NCBI RefSeq assembly: GCF_022458985.1
Contig: NC_061783.1
Span: 2,448,413 to 2,512,412, forward strand
DNA: 64,000 bases
Source: Mugil cephalus
Taxonomy: Eukaryota; Chordata; Actinopteri; Mugiliformes; Mugilidae
Direction: 5' to 3'
Shown here: in pieces, positions 12,910 to 25,667 of the stretch
Layout of the letters: each line of letters starts with the position of its first letter
Numbering within the stretch: the first letter of the stretch is position 1
Made by a program: the position numbers and the translations under genes
Notes under the pieces: generated by a model
The model's input: only the letters and a program-made list of their open reading frames with translations
Database searches by the model: none
What the model was told of the DNA's origin: nothing

Positions 12910-15900
12910 CTCTCAATCATCCCTAAAGGTGGAAAGTAACCACCTAGTGACAGCTTCTGCTGTGTATCTTTTCACATGTAAATCTTTCCTTCTTTCTCAG
13001 TATGCATTTAAATGCTGCACTTTTAACTTTTTTTTTAGCTGTCGTACAATAAATCCACCCAAAAATGCTTTTTTAAGCATCCCAAACCCCATAATTGTTT
13101 CTTTAATGCTCGAGGTAGATATTTGCAGAAACAGTAAATACCTCGTCTCTGAAAGACACTCAAGAACTGCCCACATGTATGTGACCTTAGATAACTTGTA
13201 TTCCAGTAAATGTTCTTGATATACTTACAAGAAACAATCCAGCGATACCGAGCCCATGTAATCTCTATTAGTGTGAGTAATAAGACGATATGCTCTGAAA
13301 GGGACATACTGATATAAAATGAAACATTCTTTCATTACAATTCTGGTACCATGCCTTACTCTTCCATGACTAGAGCGTTTATACAATTTAAAGGGAGACT
13401 TCAGTCTTCCATTAGTATAAAACTGGAAGTACTTCAAACTGTTTTTGTGAAGGCTAGTCCCCACAGGGACCAGGGGTCTAGCCTAACCAATAGCATCCTG
13501 GTGAGTTTTACCATCCACTTTTATTTAACCTCCACTGTAGGAAGCATAAACGGCTCCACAAATGCAGCAATAAGTCACTGGCAAAAGTGTCTCCTGTCTC
13601 CTGACGAACTTTCTTTTTTTTTTCCAGTCGCGACAGAGCCAATGAGCCTGCAAAGAGTGTACAGCAGCATCCTTGAAATGGTGCACAACTGTGTGAGTAA
13701 TGCGGTATAGAGAAAGGAGATTTAAGGACAAGAAGCTGCTGTTGTAAATTGTTGCATGTTAGCTTAGCAGGTAAAGTCTTTCAGTCTTTTGCCCTGCTAG
13801 TGGTCAGCACGTCACCAAGCTTCTAGCACTTACTACTACGCAAGAACAATGAAAGACCTTGAGCTGGAATCAAACCACACAGTAGCAACCTAACAACCCA
13901 CCCTGGCTTCAATGGTTTCTCTTTACATGTTCAAAAACCACACTCAAACCTGAAAACCCCAACAACACTGAGACAACTGTACAGTTTTACCACACCAGGG
14001 TCGCTCCATATTTGCCTGCGTCAATGTGCTTGCCCCTATTAGCTTACATCTTATTTAAGTGTAACTCTAAGAAGTGACTGATTCTAGTTCAACCTATTTC
14101 ATGCATGACCCAGAGGTCACCAGTACGTCTGGACTTCTGTCTAAAAACAATAAAGGGAGTTTGTCCTTGCCACCATGGCCTTCAGGTTTACTCTGGGGGT
14201 TTTAGGTTAGGTTTTGTAAAACATCTTGAGACATTATTACACTGAAGTGAATTGAATTAACAACAGCAAGGCATTAGAGGACGTGGCCATAGGGAGCAAC
14301 AGGAAAAGAGAAGGCAAAAGTTGTTATGAATAACCACAACCTTTCACTGAGGTAATTGAAATCTCTGAGAAGTTCAAAACATAATCACTTCCCAGCAGTC
14401 TATTACTAAAGGAATTCATAACATCATATTTAGTTGCACATACAAAAGCAATAATTGCAGCGAAAACGGAAAGTGCTTGAATCTCAGATGTTGTATAACC
14501 CGTCCAGAAAGAAGCTCGTCTGAGGCACAGCGTGTGCCACATGCCCTCAGTCCAGAGCCTGTTTACTTGTCAGATACGAGTTTGTTTCTTTCAGGAATGT
14601 GAGGTACATCATGAAGTTACAGAATTTGTTAAAGAGTGCACAGCTCAGTGTTTTTTGTTTTTGTTTTTTTAAGAATTTGCTGCTGGAATCCACTCTTGGG
14701 TTTAGAGCCAGAATCACTTATAAAATAGTGGTCATTGATATATCCACTGTAAAAGGTATGCCCTGATAAAAATAACACTATAACACAGCCACCTGGTATT
14801 TAAAGAGCTTTATAATGTTTCTCCATCATTGTTTAACAGCCATTCTGACAGCAGCTGAGGCAGAGTTGTGATGCAAGGTGCTAATCTGCCTTTTGGAGCA
14901 ACTTCTGATGCATTTCAGACACTTTGATACGGGGAGGGGTCACCAACCATGCGATTAGTGGACGACCCACTCCACCACATGGACCAAAGTCCCCTTTTCA
15001 TACTACTTCTACGTAAGACAACAAAGACAGGTACAAGTTTGCTTGTAGATGCTTTCTGCACTTACAGTCACCAGTATACATCCAGAGGCCCTCTGGCTCA
15101 CACTGCACAGTGCTGCCAGCGCACCTATCTGTTTGGTATATGCCACACACCCTGAGCTCCGGGGGATGAATCAAACTACTCCTGTCCTGCTTCCTCACTA
15201 TTCATTTCATTCATAAACCCAAAATACTGTGGAGGCAGCCGATTGGCCGGGATGACCCTACGTAAAAAGACGCCGTGCTCTCACTACCCAATCAGAAATG
15301 AGTAGTAGTACGCGCTCTCCCTCTCTCCTGTTTGCACGCTCCCTCTTTAACCCTCTCTCATTTTTGTTCTCTCTCTCCCTCACACACACACACTCCCTGT
15401 CTCAGTGCATTACAGCAGTCAAAACAACAGCCTGGCTGAGGAGCACGCCGCGTAGAAACAAGTGCTATATTTTCAGGGAACGGGACAGATGACAGACAGC
15501 CTATCGGACTACGCTGCCAGAGTGGATTGCACTTGCTTCGAGTCACTCCTTAACTCCCTGAGGGGCTTGGTCTTTAGTGGTGATTTAGACCAACTCACTC
15601 TTCAAGCCCATCCATCTGTGTATTTTGTTTTGCAACTCAAAACCTTCCACTGTACGCCATTTACTTGTAGGTGACAGGGAAAAGCACTCTAAAGATGAAA
15701 GTCATTGACCAGTTGATCAATTGATTGACAGCTATACTGACTGATCTTTAATCGAGCTCTCCTGAGACCCAAGGCCGCTGACGTCAGGCCTAACTCACCG
15801 TGACCCAGTTCAATATTCACTAGTTTGTTTGTTGTTTTTTTTCTCAACACAAATCTCGGCGGTACAGAGAGGACAAAAAATAAAAACAACAGAGACACAC

Positions 15901-17344
15901 ATGAATCACCAATAGCAGTGATCTAGTGACTCTCCATGAACTCAGAGAGTGACTGTTTGTGGGGAACTGGGTTGACTGGGTTTACAGGTTGATTCGGAGG
16001 TACAACACTGCCACCTACGGTCAGGCGTGGGTACTGCAGGCAGCCGAGAGATTACATCATCATGTTGAGGGCGATGATGTGTTTTTCTAAGATGCTGAGG
16101 CTCAAACAAAGAGAAGCGAGGACGGACATGGTTGGACTTAACAAAAGCACAATAATAAGGAAAGTTTACAACAGGTGTATGTATGAGGCCTTTTATTTGC
16201 ACAGCTGAAGATTATTTCAATTCACAATTTACTATTGTGTCACAAAGGTTGTTTTGTTAATTGAATCTACCTGCTCTTAATCTATATTGAAATATATACT
16301 TAATGTTCTATAATCTATACTATAACCCAGGTAAATATATTTATATAATTTATCAACCTATTGTATCGACCAATTGTAAAAGTACTTTAATGTTCAGAGA
16401 ACAGCATAAAGAGGTAACTTTCTTTTTTGTTGTTGTTGTTGTGGATGGGGACATGTGGACTTACTTTGTCAGCCGTACATCCCCCCAGCGACATTCTGCC
16501 ACTGATTTTCATCAAACCCACTTTTCGGGAGGAGATATGTAGCACTTCATTCAGTTTGAAAACAACACAAGCTGGTGAAAGGGCAGCGTTTCATGGATTC
16601 TGTGGGGTCTCACTGCCTCCTTGTGGCTCCATATCTACACTGCACTGTAAGATGTTGACTTTATTTTACTGAAAGGCTGCTGCTGATGTTTTTTTTTTAA
16701 CTTATGTTTTTTTTTTGTTATTATTTATTTATTGTGTACAGCACTTCTGTTCACATTGGTGGTTTTTAACTTGCCTTATAAATGTATAAATTATAAAGTT
16801 GCATTGGACTGGATGAGTGACATTTGCAGTTACAGATATGATGCACATTGGAAAGTGAAGAACAGAACATGATGACTGTACTTATCGTGTAGCAGGCCAG
16901 GAGAGGAGACCTCAAGCTGCTACATCTTGGCATGCAGCTAGGATCTGAGCAGAATACACTGGGTACACACCAAAGCAAATCAACTCATCTCTCCTCTGTG
17001 ACATCTATACAAGCAAGAAATATCAAAATAAAAAGTGCACACCTCTTTGTACAGACCTGAAAGGTTATAATCTGGTGTCAGTTACTAAATCTTTAACAAA
17101 GTGGCACCATCTGTAAAATTATTTACTATATAAGATAAGACAGCAGACTTGTATAAACTCGTCACTACTGTATGTATCGGACTTTCTGTAAATGACTGAC
17201 AAGGCAAGCATGATGAAGTGTAACTACTTAAACTGCTTATGTATTTGAATTTCACAATTTTCTGATGAGTATTTGTCCCAATTTCAGTTGAATCATTTAG
17301 ACATGAATTAAGAAATTCCTTCACAAAGTTTTTCTGTCACAAAA
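12910..17344. other. Intergenic stretch with repeat scraps
   Basis: No gene recognised. It contains a retroposon tail at 14110-14262, a CT/CA-rich stretch at 15300-15400, a GTT run near 16424-16442 and several poly(T) runs. The boundary with the E2F 3' UTR is taken as the minus-strand AATAAA near 17345-17360. Confidence 0.45.
14110..14262 (+). repeat. Teleost retroposon 3' tail
   Basis: The stretch AATAAAGGGAGTTTGTCCTT, then ACTCTGGGGGTTTTAGG, CATCTTGAGACATT and GTGAATTGAATTAA follows the widespread fish repeat that ends with CTTGAGAC and GAATTGAATTGAA. A second copy is at 25141-25355. It probably derives from a LINE/SINE tail. Confidence 0.6.
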
Positions 17345-17973
17345 ACATTTTTTATTGTTTATTGTTCAAATTTCACCCCATAAGACAAAACGGTGATCCC
17401 AGTAATAGACTACATATGGTTTATTGCAGTACAAAAGGTATCTGTATTTCAAAAAGGTAGAGAGGTGTGTAGATTAATGTCTCTAACAGTATCATCTAGC
17501 TGCATCTCAAAGTCAATGTAGTGTATTTAAAAGCTACAGTTACTGTAATGTGACTATAATAGTTAAAAGTCTAGCTTGAGGAAAATTGGAATTATGATTT
17601 TTCACTTTAACACAAAACATCTAGAAATTAAAAAGCAGAACTAGTTGCTTGGGAACATATAACAGAAGTTAACTTTAAGCCCACTGGAACTGGGAATCAG
17701 TGACAATAAGTAAACATGTACATGTATGAAATCCAAACCAGGTATGTGTCGCTTTATTTCACTTTGTTACAGTATTTACTTTCACCAGAAAGCCGACTTG
17801 CAGTCATCGCAGTTTTCTGGGTACAAATACGTATAAGGCACATGTGTGGTGCATAGTACTAGGGTCATATAGTGGTTGCCAAGTCAAGTTTAGAGTGGAC
17901 TGGACTGGAAAATAATCAAACCAACACTTCCAGACAAAACACAGTTTATCCTGTCCTCTCCGAAGAGGCCAAG

Positions 17974-18008
<35 letters not shown>

Positions 18009-19650
18009 CCGTACTGGAGTAGATATAGATGAAGCTATTCTCTCAGCAGCATCGATTTCTCAACAGTTGCTAGCTGCTAAACGCCTTGTAGTGACTTGGC
18101 TGTTTTCAACTGCTAATAGCAGCAAACACGGCAGTTTCCGCAACTTTGCTCTGGCACTGTCTGCCATTGATCTTGTTAATGAAAGGTAAGAAAAACAGAT
18201 GTGTTGCTGCTGGCAATTCAGTGATAAAAGTTTACTTCCAAAGGTAGCATTGCATTGAACTGATCACATTTTAGGAGGCACTCGTAAGTAATGCTCAAGT
18301 ATAGATAACAAAAAAAAATATTACAGCGTGTTTCTACATTCAGCATCTGAAGTCGTGTCCCTCAGAGAGTCTGATGCCACTTTTTCACTGGCAGACAGTT
18401 CACTTGTCACAGCAGAAGAGCCTAGCATGTTAAGAAGAATGTTGATAAAAAGTTAGAGGATTGAGTGGGAGCAGACCGTGCAAACACAGCCTCTCCACTT
18501 CATTCCTTCAACCACTGTCTGGAAAAGGTCACCATTGCAAAAATTCAAAAACCAGTCCATCTACAAGTCTATCATAATGTTTTAAAGTGAGTGATGTTTT
18601 CTTGTCAGCCAGAAAGCATGGCCTTTGCTTTGCGTATGTGTGTCTCCACAGCATTGCCACTCTCAGCTAGTTGTGTACAACAGGTGAGCATGTGAGCCAG
18701 TATACACAATACCAGGGTAATGGAGTATGACACGGCCAGAGCTGTGCTCACTGGACTCCTTACATTTCCCTGCATTCAAGTGCAGGTCTTTAATAGATGA
18801 GGTAATAGTTTGTTATTGCAGAGAAAATGCATATCAATGCTCTTTTGATCCATAGATATCTCCATGGTACTTAACTACTAAGAGAAGGAAGAGAGCCTAT
18901 GATAGTACTTCAGCCAGTGCTGAAATGTTTGGTATTTGAACAACAGTCAGTGAGACTTTTCACTGGTATAGTATTGCAACAATATTGTAATACAAGTCCA
19001 ACTTGAGAGAATCGTATGAATACTGAGTATGGTTCAAACTTTAATACAAAAAAAAAAAAAATTCAACCTTTAGTAAATATTTACCAGAGTCCTGAGTAGA
19101 CCATCAAGCCAGACTGAGCTATAAGCTGTAATATGACTTAGGTCCTGCATTGGTAACTTGAAGGGCTGACTGGGAAACAAAGTTAAAAAGCTAAGAAAGG
19201 ACAATACACTGCCCCCATAGTTGTATGTTTTCCAAAGAATCCAATGCAAGCGTCAAAATATCTCGTGGATGACTTTGGAGAAGCTTTTAAATGAGTTCAA
19301 TGAACACTGGTTAGTGCTACGTGATCAGTCTTCAGACACTCTACATCAAATGGCTGCTTCCTGATCAAAGTACCAAAATGACACATGTGATCACTTCAGA
19401 CCATTACAACAGTGTTGTTCCCATAAATCACCAAGAGTGTTGGGTCAAGATTACGTGTCCTGTGTTGAGACTGTTATGCTTGTACTCTGGGGAGGGACGC
19501 CCGCAAGTGTCTCCTGGACATGAAACAGATTGAAGAACACAATGTTTCAAATGTATATGTCAGTCCAAAAGAAGAAGAATAACAAAAAACAGTCGACCTC
19601 TGGGTTAAAAATCGCATCCACGTTGTATTCCTTGTTCCTTTTCTAGCTGT
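17345..19650 (-). other. e2f2: Probable 3' UTR of the E2F gene
   Basis: This continues from the E2F stop codon at 19651 with no other gene. On the minus strand AATAAA signals occur at about 17345-17360, giving a 3' UTR of about 2.3 kb, plausible for this family. It contains a 27-nt A run (17979-18005 on the plus strand, hence poly-T in the transcript). The end point is inferred from the signal alone. Confidence 0.45.
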
Positions 19651-22600
19651 TCAAAGAAGAGGCATATCTTGTGACTGGTCCAAGTCAACGCAGGAGAAGA
19701 GATCAGTAATGCCCTCATCCTCAGGCAGGCTCAGGAGATACTGCTCCTCATCGAGAGAGCAGGCCAAAGGTGGAGTGAGGGTGACAAAACTGTGTCGGTC
19801 TTCAGTAGGGGATTGGGGTAAGGTGGGCATTGGTGAGAAAGCAACCGGTACTGACTGTTGTGTCAGCACCGACAGTGGGTTGGAGAAACTAGTGATTCCG
19901 CAACTATCGCTAGCATTGCCTGGAAAGATATGGGTAATGGGGAAGAAAACAGATGAGTCTCAAAGGTCATAACCCCAAGGCCATATTAAGCCAACAATCT
20001 CAAAGTTGAGTTAGTGTGTCAGATTCTTTGTGGTAACAAAGTAGCCTTTCATGTGGGTAACCTGTTTGTAACAGACCACAGCATCCCTAAGTACAAAGCT
20101 CACCTTTGGGAGACACCTGGATGACGGATGAGAAAGGCCAAGAGACAATGGAGTAGTTCCAACTGGTGGCCGCTAAGCTGTCTGCAGCTTCCATTGGCAT
20201 GGGGTCATCAGAGCAGAGGAAAACCTCTATGGGTCCCTGGGTGCTACTGAGGCGGACCTGGAGGCTCTGAACATAGGGAAAGCAGACAGTGCATCTATTA
20301 TTAAATAATAGACATAAAATGCAGCAAGGAAACAATCATTATTGTTTGACTGAGATTTCAATCAACTAAAGTAATGTAGAGAATGTACCTCCTCAGGGTG
20401 TGGCACCTCCAGCTTCGTCTCAACAGGGGCTTTGATTACGATCACGGTCTGTTCTTTTAAACTCGGAATCCTGTGGACATCCTCATATGTCAAATAGGCA
20501 TACGTGATCCACAAAGTTAAGGACGTCAATGGTATTTAGGTACTGCTTGGAATACACCAAACCAAGACCATACACACTAAGAAAGATGAATGAAGCCAAG
20601 GATATCTTTGACTGTGGTGGTCCTCACACAGTCGGTGCATCTGTGCCATACAACTTCGGATCAGCTCATCCAACTTCTCCTCCTTCTCTGCGAGAACCTT
20701 TAGCTCTTGATCACTTTTTCCAATGACTCCACCGCCCCTGTGTACACATACGGAGACATAAGATGAAACCATTTTTGTTGAACACAGAACCACAACTGCC
20801 TTCAAGTGGTATACTTACATCCATTGGATGTGGTTTTTGGAAGTCTTTTTGATGAGTTGGATGCCTTCCAGGACATTGGTGACATCATAGACGCGTCTCT
20901 TGGAGATTCCAAGCTCCTGGGTGACAACATTTAGGTCCAACACGCCGTCAATAGAGCGTTTCAGCAGCTCCAGAAACTTTTGCGTCAAGTTAACCAGCGA
21001 GTTGTCACAGCGGGGTCTGTCCAAATATGACTTGCTTGTTATGGGTTTGGAACCAGGAGCTAGAAAAGAAAAAGCGGGGACTCTGAACATATGATGATTT
21101 ATTTAACATTTGAAATGAGATATTATTTTTGATTACTGTGTGCTTAGTCTCTTTATGTAATATACAATTAGATGATATCAGGCAAAAAGTCACTTTCAAA
21201 GTTTCAATTGTTGCATTTCCACAATAAAAAACTGGAAATGGAAATGCCTACATTTAAAAAAAAAACTCTCAAATATCACTAAATCATTTTTCCATTCTCA
21301 TGAGGTAGTTTTTCAGATATGTCAATATAAAAGTTTATTGTAAAAGTGCAATGGAAACACTTGCTGCATTTCCTCTTCCTCTTAGATGACGCAGGGGTCA
21401 TCTAACCAGTTCACTTGAAGTTGTCTCCCTCAAAGTGAAGTCTTGCATGACGACAATTTAAGGGAATTATGGGATATTGCGAGATGAGACTTTACGAGAG
21501 TAAAGTCTCATCTCATCTCACCACAGCTCATTCGTAAAACACTTTTCAATGGAAAAATGCACAAAGCGCACTTTATCGAAATAGTTTTTAAAACAAAACA
21601 GAAAAAAATCAATATGTGACTTTTTGACATAGTGTAATGCTAGGTTCTATAGAGAAAATGGACTGTAAGCAACACTGATAAACCATATCAGTCTTCTGGC
21701 ATGAATTGTGTATAAAAGATGGATGTTGTTAAAAGGTCTTTAGCTGGCTCCAAAATCTGGGGCTCCAAAAGCCTCTCATTCAAACACTGCCAACTTCTCT
21801 CATTAAATACGGAGTCATGAAAATCAATCCATCTCAAGAAGATGCCTCAAACAGAGGTATGCTTTTTGGTTTACTCAACTGACATCGACAGCTGTCCCCA
21901 TGTTCATTCAGTCCCAGCCCTCACTCCTTTCCAGCTCCTCCGAATATGGACGCTGGCCAAAGGCCAAACATGATGCTTTAAAGTCCACCAACCAATGGTT
22001 GATGTTACTGCTACATCATTTATATGTAGTCAATGAGTCCAGTGCGCATCAACAATCATGTTGTGAGCTGCTGCTCCTAGAGCACAAATCTGCTCACTAC
22101 GGATAGTAATGGAAAATAGTGTGCCAAGGCTTTGAAGCATGCATCGAGAAATCCAGGAAGTCTTTTATGAAGCGTTGATGGGATACATAATGCGCAATGG
22201 ATTACCACAAAATTAGTGTTTGTGTTGAAGTTTTGCCAATTTGACCGTGCCATAGAGTTTTCATGTAGCCTTGCTAAAAGGACAAGAGTTTCCCTCTGTA
22301 TGGGACTCAGTGATGGCTAATTAAAGCCTTACTGAAACTTTAACACTTTTTAATGAAGTGGTGCATGACTGGAATCTACAACCACTACATGGTTGTATAG
22401 TTTCAAGTTGTGTCTAAATACAATAAAGATAGCTCCTAGCTTAAAAGATGTTGAGCAGTGAGTGTTCACTACGCTAGATGTTACATGTGATCTCATTTTA
22501 TTGTTAAATTGATGAGCTTTAAATAAAACTTTGAAAGGGAATCAAACCCTAGCTTGTAATAGCAAGCTAAATGCCATGAGTCTTCATCATCTCCCACCAA

Positions 22601-25600
22601 TGTTTATGCTTCAGCATTAACATCAACTATTTACTATTACTATTTATTTTCTCCAGGTATCATGGTTTAGTAGTGCTATAGGATCTTTAGTAGAATATGC
22701 AACACTAAGCTTCCTGTGTGCACATGCACAGCTTAATCGAGCTTAATCGAGCTATGCTAGAAATTCGACTTTGTGAGTGCGGTCCTTGCCCTAGTTTACA
22801 TGCAGCAGAGAAAATCGAATAACTTGAGGCAGTGTTTCTCAATTCTGGTCCTCGGGACCTATTGCCCGGTATGTTTTCAATTTTTCCCTCCTCACACCAC
22901 ACCTGATTCAAATGATCAGCTCATCATCAAGCTCTGCAATGGCCTGATAAGGAGCCATTCATTTGAATCAGGTGTGTTGGAGGAGGAAAACATCGAAAAC
23001 ATGCAGGACCCGAGGGCCGGAATTGAAACACACCGACTTAAGAGAACACGTCCTCCTCCTCCACACTAGGTGGCGATATGTCTTTTTTTAGCGGGTTAAT
23101 ACCGCGTTAATAAGGACCCCTTCTCCGGTTGACCTATTATATCTTATAACAAACAAGAGTCATTCATGCAGCAGACCGGCATTTCAAACAACAACCAGAT
23201 GGATAATAGTACAGCTTTTTTTAATCGCGTATGTTATGTGTGCACTACTTATGGTGCAGATAAAATATGCGCTATACCTCAGACGGTTCTTCTACTGGCT
23301 CTGTTTACCTTTTTCTTCTGCAACTTGGATGTTTCTGTTCTGGGGTCACACGCTAGCACAGTGGTTGTGGAGCATGTGCACACATGTTATCCTATTGTAG
23401 TCCGATTAAGCGTATACATGCTGGAGATAACCGAATTCCACTCGCATTATCTGGGTGTCTTAATCGTATAAGTATCACTCAGATTTTAGTCGGAGTAACG
23501 CGTTTACATGTACTTAAGTTGTTAGAGTTCTAATCATTTTTTTCACGTGCATGTAAACATACTAACAGTCAAACCGAACCTCTGTCAACTGTTTCCATTT
23601 ACTTCAAGGGCACAGCTCCGCTCTCCCAAAGAGCCGAGGCAACAAAACCAGTGACAGGGTTTCCATGAAGAATGAAGCAGTAAAGTGGTCTATAATATAG
23701 CCTGAGAAATTAAAATTTTTTTGAACCAACTGGATGGAAAGCTTCAAGGCATGAGGCTTCACACTAGTCAACCATGCCATGCTTCTCCCCTGAAGTCTTC
23801 TTCCTTAAAATATGGACCCAGGCACGACACGGTTGGTCGAGGTGGACTTCGGCATGGAATGATTGGTCACACATGCGCACAAGCGCTGTTAAGTACGAGA
23901 CATGCGGAATTTAACCACATCATGATGCATAAAGCAAACAACCATCCATCCCTCAATCACAACAACCATAGCAGCAGCAAAGGCTTGACGTTGGTCGGAG
24001 GAAGTGGGCTGACTATTATGGAGATAGTTTACAAAGAACAAGAAAGTCATGGCAGCCGTGTTGTCAGGTTCCCTCTCCATCGTGCTGCTGTAACTACGCA
24101 TAAATAACTGTCACTTTAGTATGACGGCTGTACGAGTGATATTTTTTTTCTAACTCATCTGTTTATGTTTTATTAAGGTCTGCATAATTAAGGGTGTTCC
24201 CGCTTTGAATGACGAGCAGTAGCCTGAGTTAACAGGTAGCGGAGAGTTGGGTGGTCAGGCCTCAACGTCCAGGCTGCTTTAGCTCCCAACACAATCCCCA
24301 TGTCCACACAGACTTCATTTTCGAGGTTCAGAATCCAATGGGTGACATCACGATGCGTTTTCCCATAGTATATACAGTCAATGGCATCGGCCCACTTGGT
24401 TCTTGGTGATGTGACGGCGGGCCAGTGGGGTACAAGGGGGGGGGGCGGTGTCATTCGTGCCACATGGCACAACTGGCCCTAGTGTGAGTGCACCCTAAAA
24501 TGTTGTTTTCTACACATAGCTGAGATGTTCAATCAAACAGAACATGTTGTTCCTATACAGAACACTGGTACATGACCTTCAGAACAACAATAAATGCCAG
24601 TGCTCACACTTGCTGAGGATGCTTCATTCTCTATTTGATCATTTCCTAATATCACATTTATGACCAATCACACACACACACTGCATACAACCGTCTCCAC
24701 ACATTGTAACAATATTCTATAACTTTACTTCCTGATTCAGAGCAAAACATAGGCGTAAACTCAGACTTCCATTTCATTATAGCAGCTAACGCCCTGTAAC
24801 AGAACGACTTGTCATTAACAGCCTATTGCTGCTATGCTAGTCTCTTGTGTAACATCACCAGCTACACCTTGTGCTTGTATCACGATGAGATTCTACATAT
24901 ACACTTCAACTGATATTATTTTCCACAATTCATCTCCTGTTACTGGCGGCAGGCCTTCCATTGTACATATTATGCTGTTTTTTTTATTCTTTTTGTTATT
25001 TCATTCTCCTGCTCTTATTTTATGTACCGCTCTTCGCCCTCCTAATTGCCCTTCGGGGATAAATAAAGTCTTTTTCTGATTTTGTTTCTGATTCAGTTAG
25101 ATGATGTATGCATGTATGTATGTATGACAGATGTATGTTTATCTCATTGCACCTGTTGTTCATCTTCTCTCTCTCTTCTGTCTCGTCTCTACCTGTATTG
25201 CCTTAAGTAGATCGGTCTCTCCATTTGAGCTGGGTTCTGCTCAAGGTTTCTTCCCGTTAGTGCTTACTCTGGAGGTTTCAGGCGTGGTTGTGAAGCGTCT
25301 TGAGACGTTCTTATTTGTTACTCTTGCCATGTAAATACAACTAGATTGAATCGAATGTTTCAGAATATGTGTGACACCAGCGAACACCCTATTTGGCACC
25401 ACAACTCTTTAACATCAACTTGACTAGTTGTATCTCTACACACACTTGGAACAACATGTATACTTGTCATGCTGCAATCTTGTAAATAGACCATTTCTCT
25501 TTCTCAGCGCACGTGTCCACTGAAAATCCTAAACACAAGATATCACAACACAAAACTTTACCGTTCCCTGTTGTGGGGGTCAGAGAGGCCATTGGTTTCT

Positions 25601-25667
25601 TGGAGTCCATGGTTCCGCCACCATCCTGCAGGTCCTGTGGTTCACAGAGTTCCAGCTCCAGTCTCCT
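19651..25667 (-). CDS. e2f2: E2F transcription factor, E2F1/2/3 class, probably E2F2 (partial: N-terminal exon not found)
   Basis: This is a DNA-binding activator of S-phase genes that acts with a DP partner in the nucleus and is held by pRB. Six coding exons join in frame on the minus strand: 25667-25562, 21059-20819, 20737-20606, 20503-20389, 20266-20104 and 19919-19651, giving 341 residues. In order, the protein shows a cyclin-A-binding-like RRLELE at its start; a winged-helix domain (about residues 52-115) with the family motif [12 protein letters not shown] and KNHIQW; a leucine-zipper stretch [14 protein letters not shown]; a marked box with [19 protein letters not shown] and [11 protein letters not shown]; and a C-terminal pRB-binding DEGITDLF. 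The RxL motif and pRB motif exclude E2F4/5 and E2F6-8. Seven exons is the E2F1-3 pattern, so one upstream exon is missing. Position near maco1 and ldlrap1 (human 1p36) favours E2F2. Confidence 0.85.
20504..20605 (-). other. e2f2: U12-type AT-AC intron in the E2F gene
   Basis: On the minus strand the exon ends CAAAG and the intron opens ATATCCTT, the U12 5' splice-site consensus. Near its end is TCCTTAAC, the U12 branch-site consensus, about 13 nt before a terminal AC. Splicing here joins Q-R to Y-A-Y-L-T-Y, which matches the family sequence QRLAYxTY. No GT-AG pair gives that frame. E2F genes are known carriers of minor-class introns. Confidence 0.9.
21481..21514. repeat. Perfect hairpin inverted repeat in an E2F intron
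   Basis: Arms GAGATGAGACTTTAC and GTAAAGTCTCATCTC match over 15 bp with a GAGA loop. It lies in the long intron between the second and third E2F coding exons. Function unknown. Confidence 0.85.
22714..23564. mobile_element. MITE family A, copy 2 (reverse orientation, interrupted)
   Basis: Relative to copy 1 this copy is inverted. It opens with GCACATGCACAGCTTAATCG in place of the end sequence and closes with CACGTGCATGTAAACATACT. Both terminal inverted repeats are degraded. The stretch GCTTAATCGA is tandemly duplicated near 22731. It is interrupted at 22830-23035 by a hAT-like MITE. It lies inside an intron of the E2F gene. Confidence 0.75.
22830..23035. mobile_element. hAT-like MITE nested in MITE family A
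   Basis: The left end is CAGTGTTTCTCAATTCTGGT followed by CCTCGGGACC; the right end carries the diverged inverse GGACCCGAGGGCCGGAATTG followed by AAACACACCG. Flanking 8-mers ACTTGAGG (22822-22829) and ACTTAAGA (23036-23043) match at 6 of 8 positions, consistent with the 8-bp duplication made by hAT transposases. An internal inverted pair CACACCTGATTCAAATGA / CATTTGAATCAGGTGTG is also visible. About 206 bp, non-coding. Confidence 0.8.
23570..25020. other. Intronic sequence of the E2F gene, unassigned
   Basis: No coding exon was found. The end near 24440-24500 (G run, then CATTCGTGCCACATGGCACA, then GTGTGAGTGCACCCTAA) resembles the end of a DNA transposon, but no convincing opposite end was found. 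Confidence 0.35.
25020..25355 (+). repeat. Two teleost retroposon 3' tails
   Basis: At 25035-25080, TGCCCTTCGGGGATAAATAA followed by AGTC is a typical LINE 3' tail in fish. It is followed by a short ATGT run. At 25141-25355, CTGGGTTCTGCTCAAGGTTT, CTTGAGACGTTC and the ending ACTAGATTGAATCGAAT follow the same repeat family as 14110-14262. Both are in the E2F intron. Confidence 0.6.

Noticed and set aside
13740-13890. Possible tRNA or tRNA-derived SINE (GAGCTGGAATCAAACC)
   Set aside because: Only a B-box-like word was seen. No cloverleaf and no matching A box at the right distance could be drawn.
1-17340. Search for id3 or asap3, neighbours of E2F2 in human
   Set aside because: No helix-loop-helix, ArfGAP or PH-like coding sequence was recognised in any frame.
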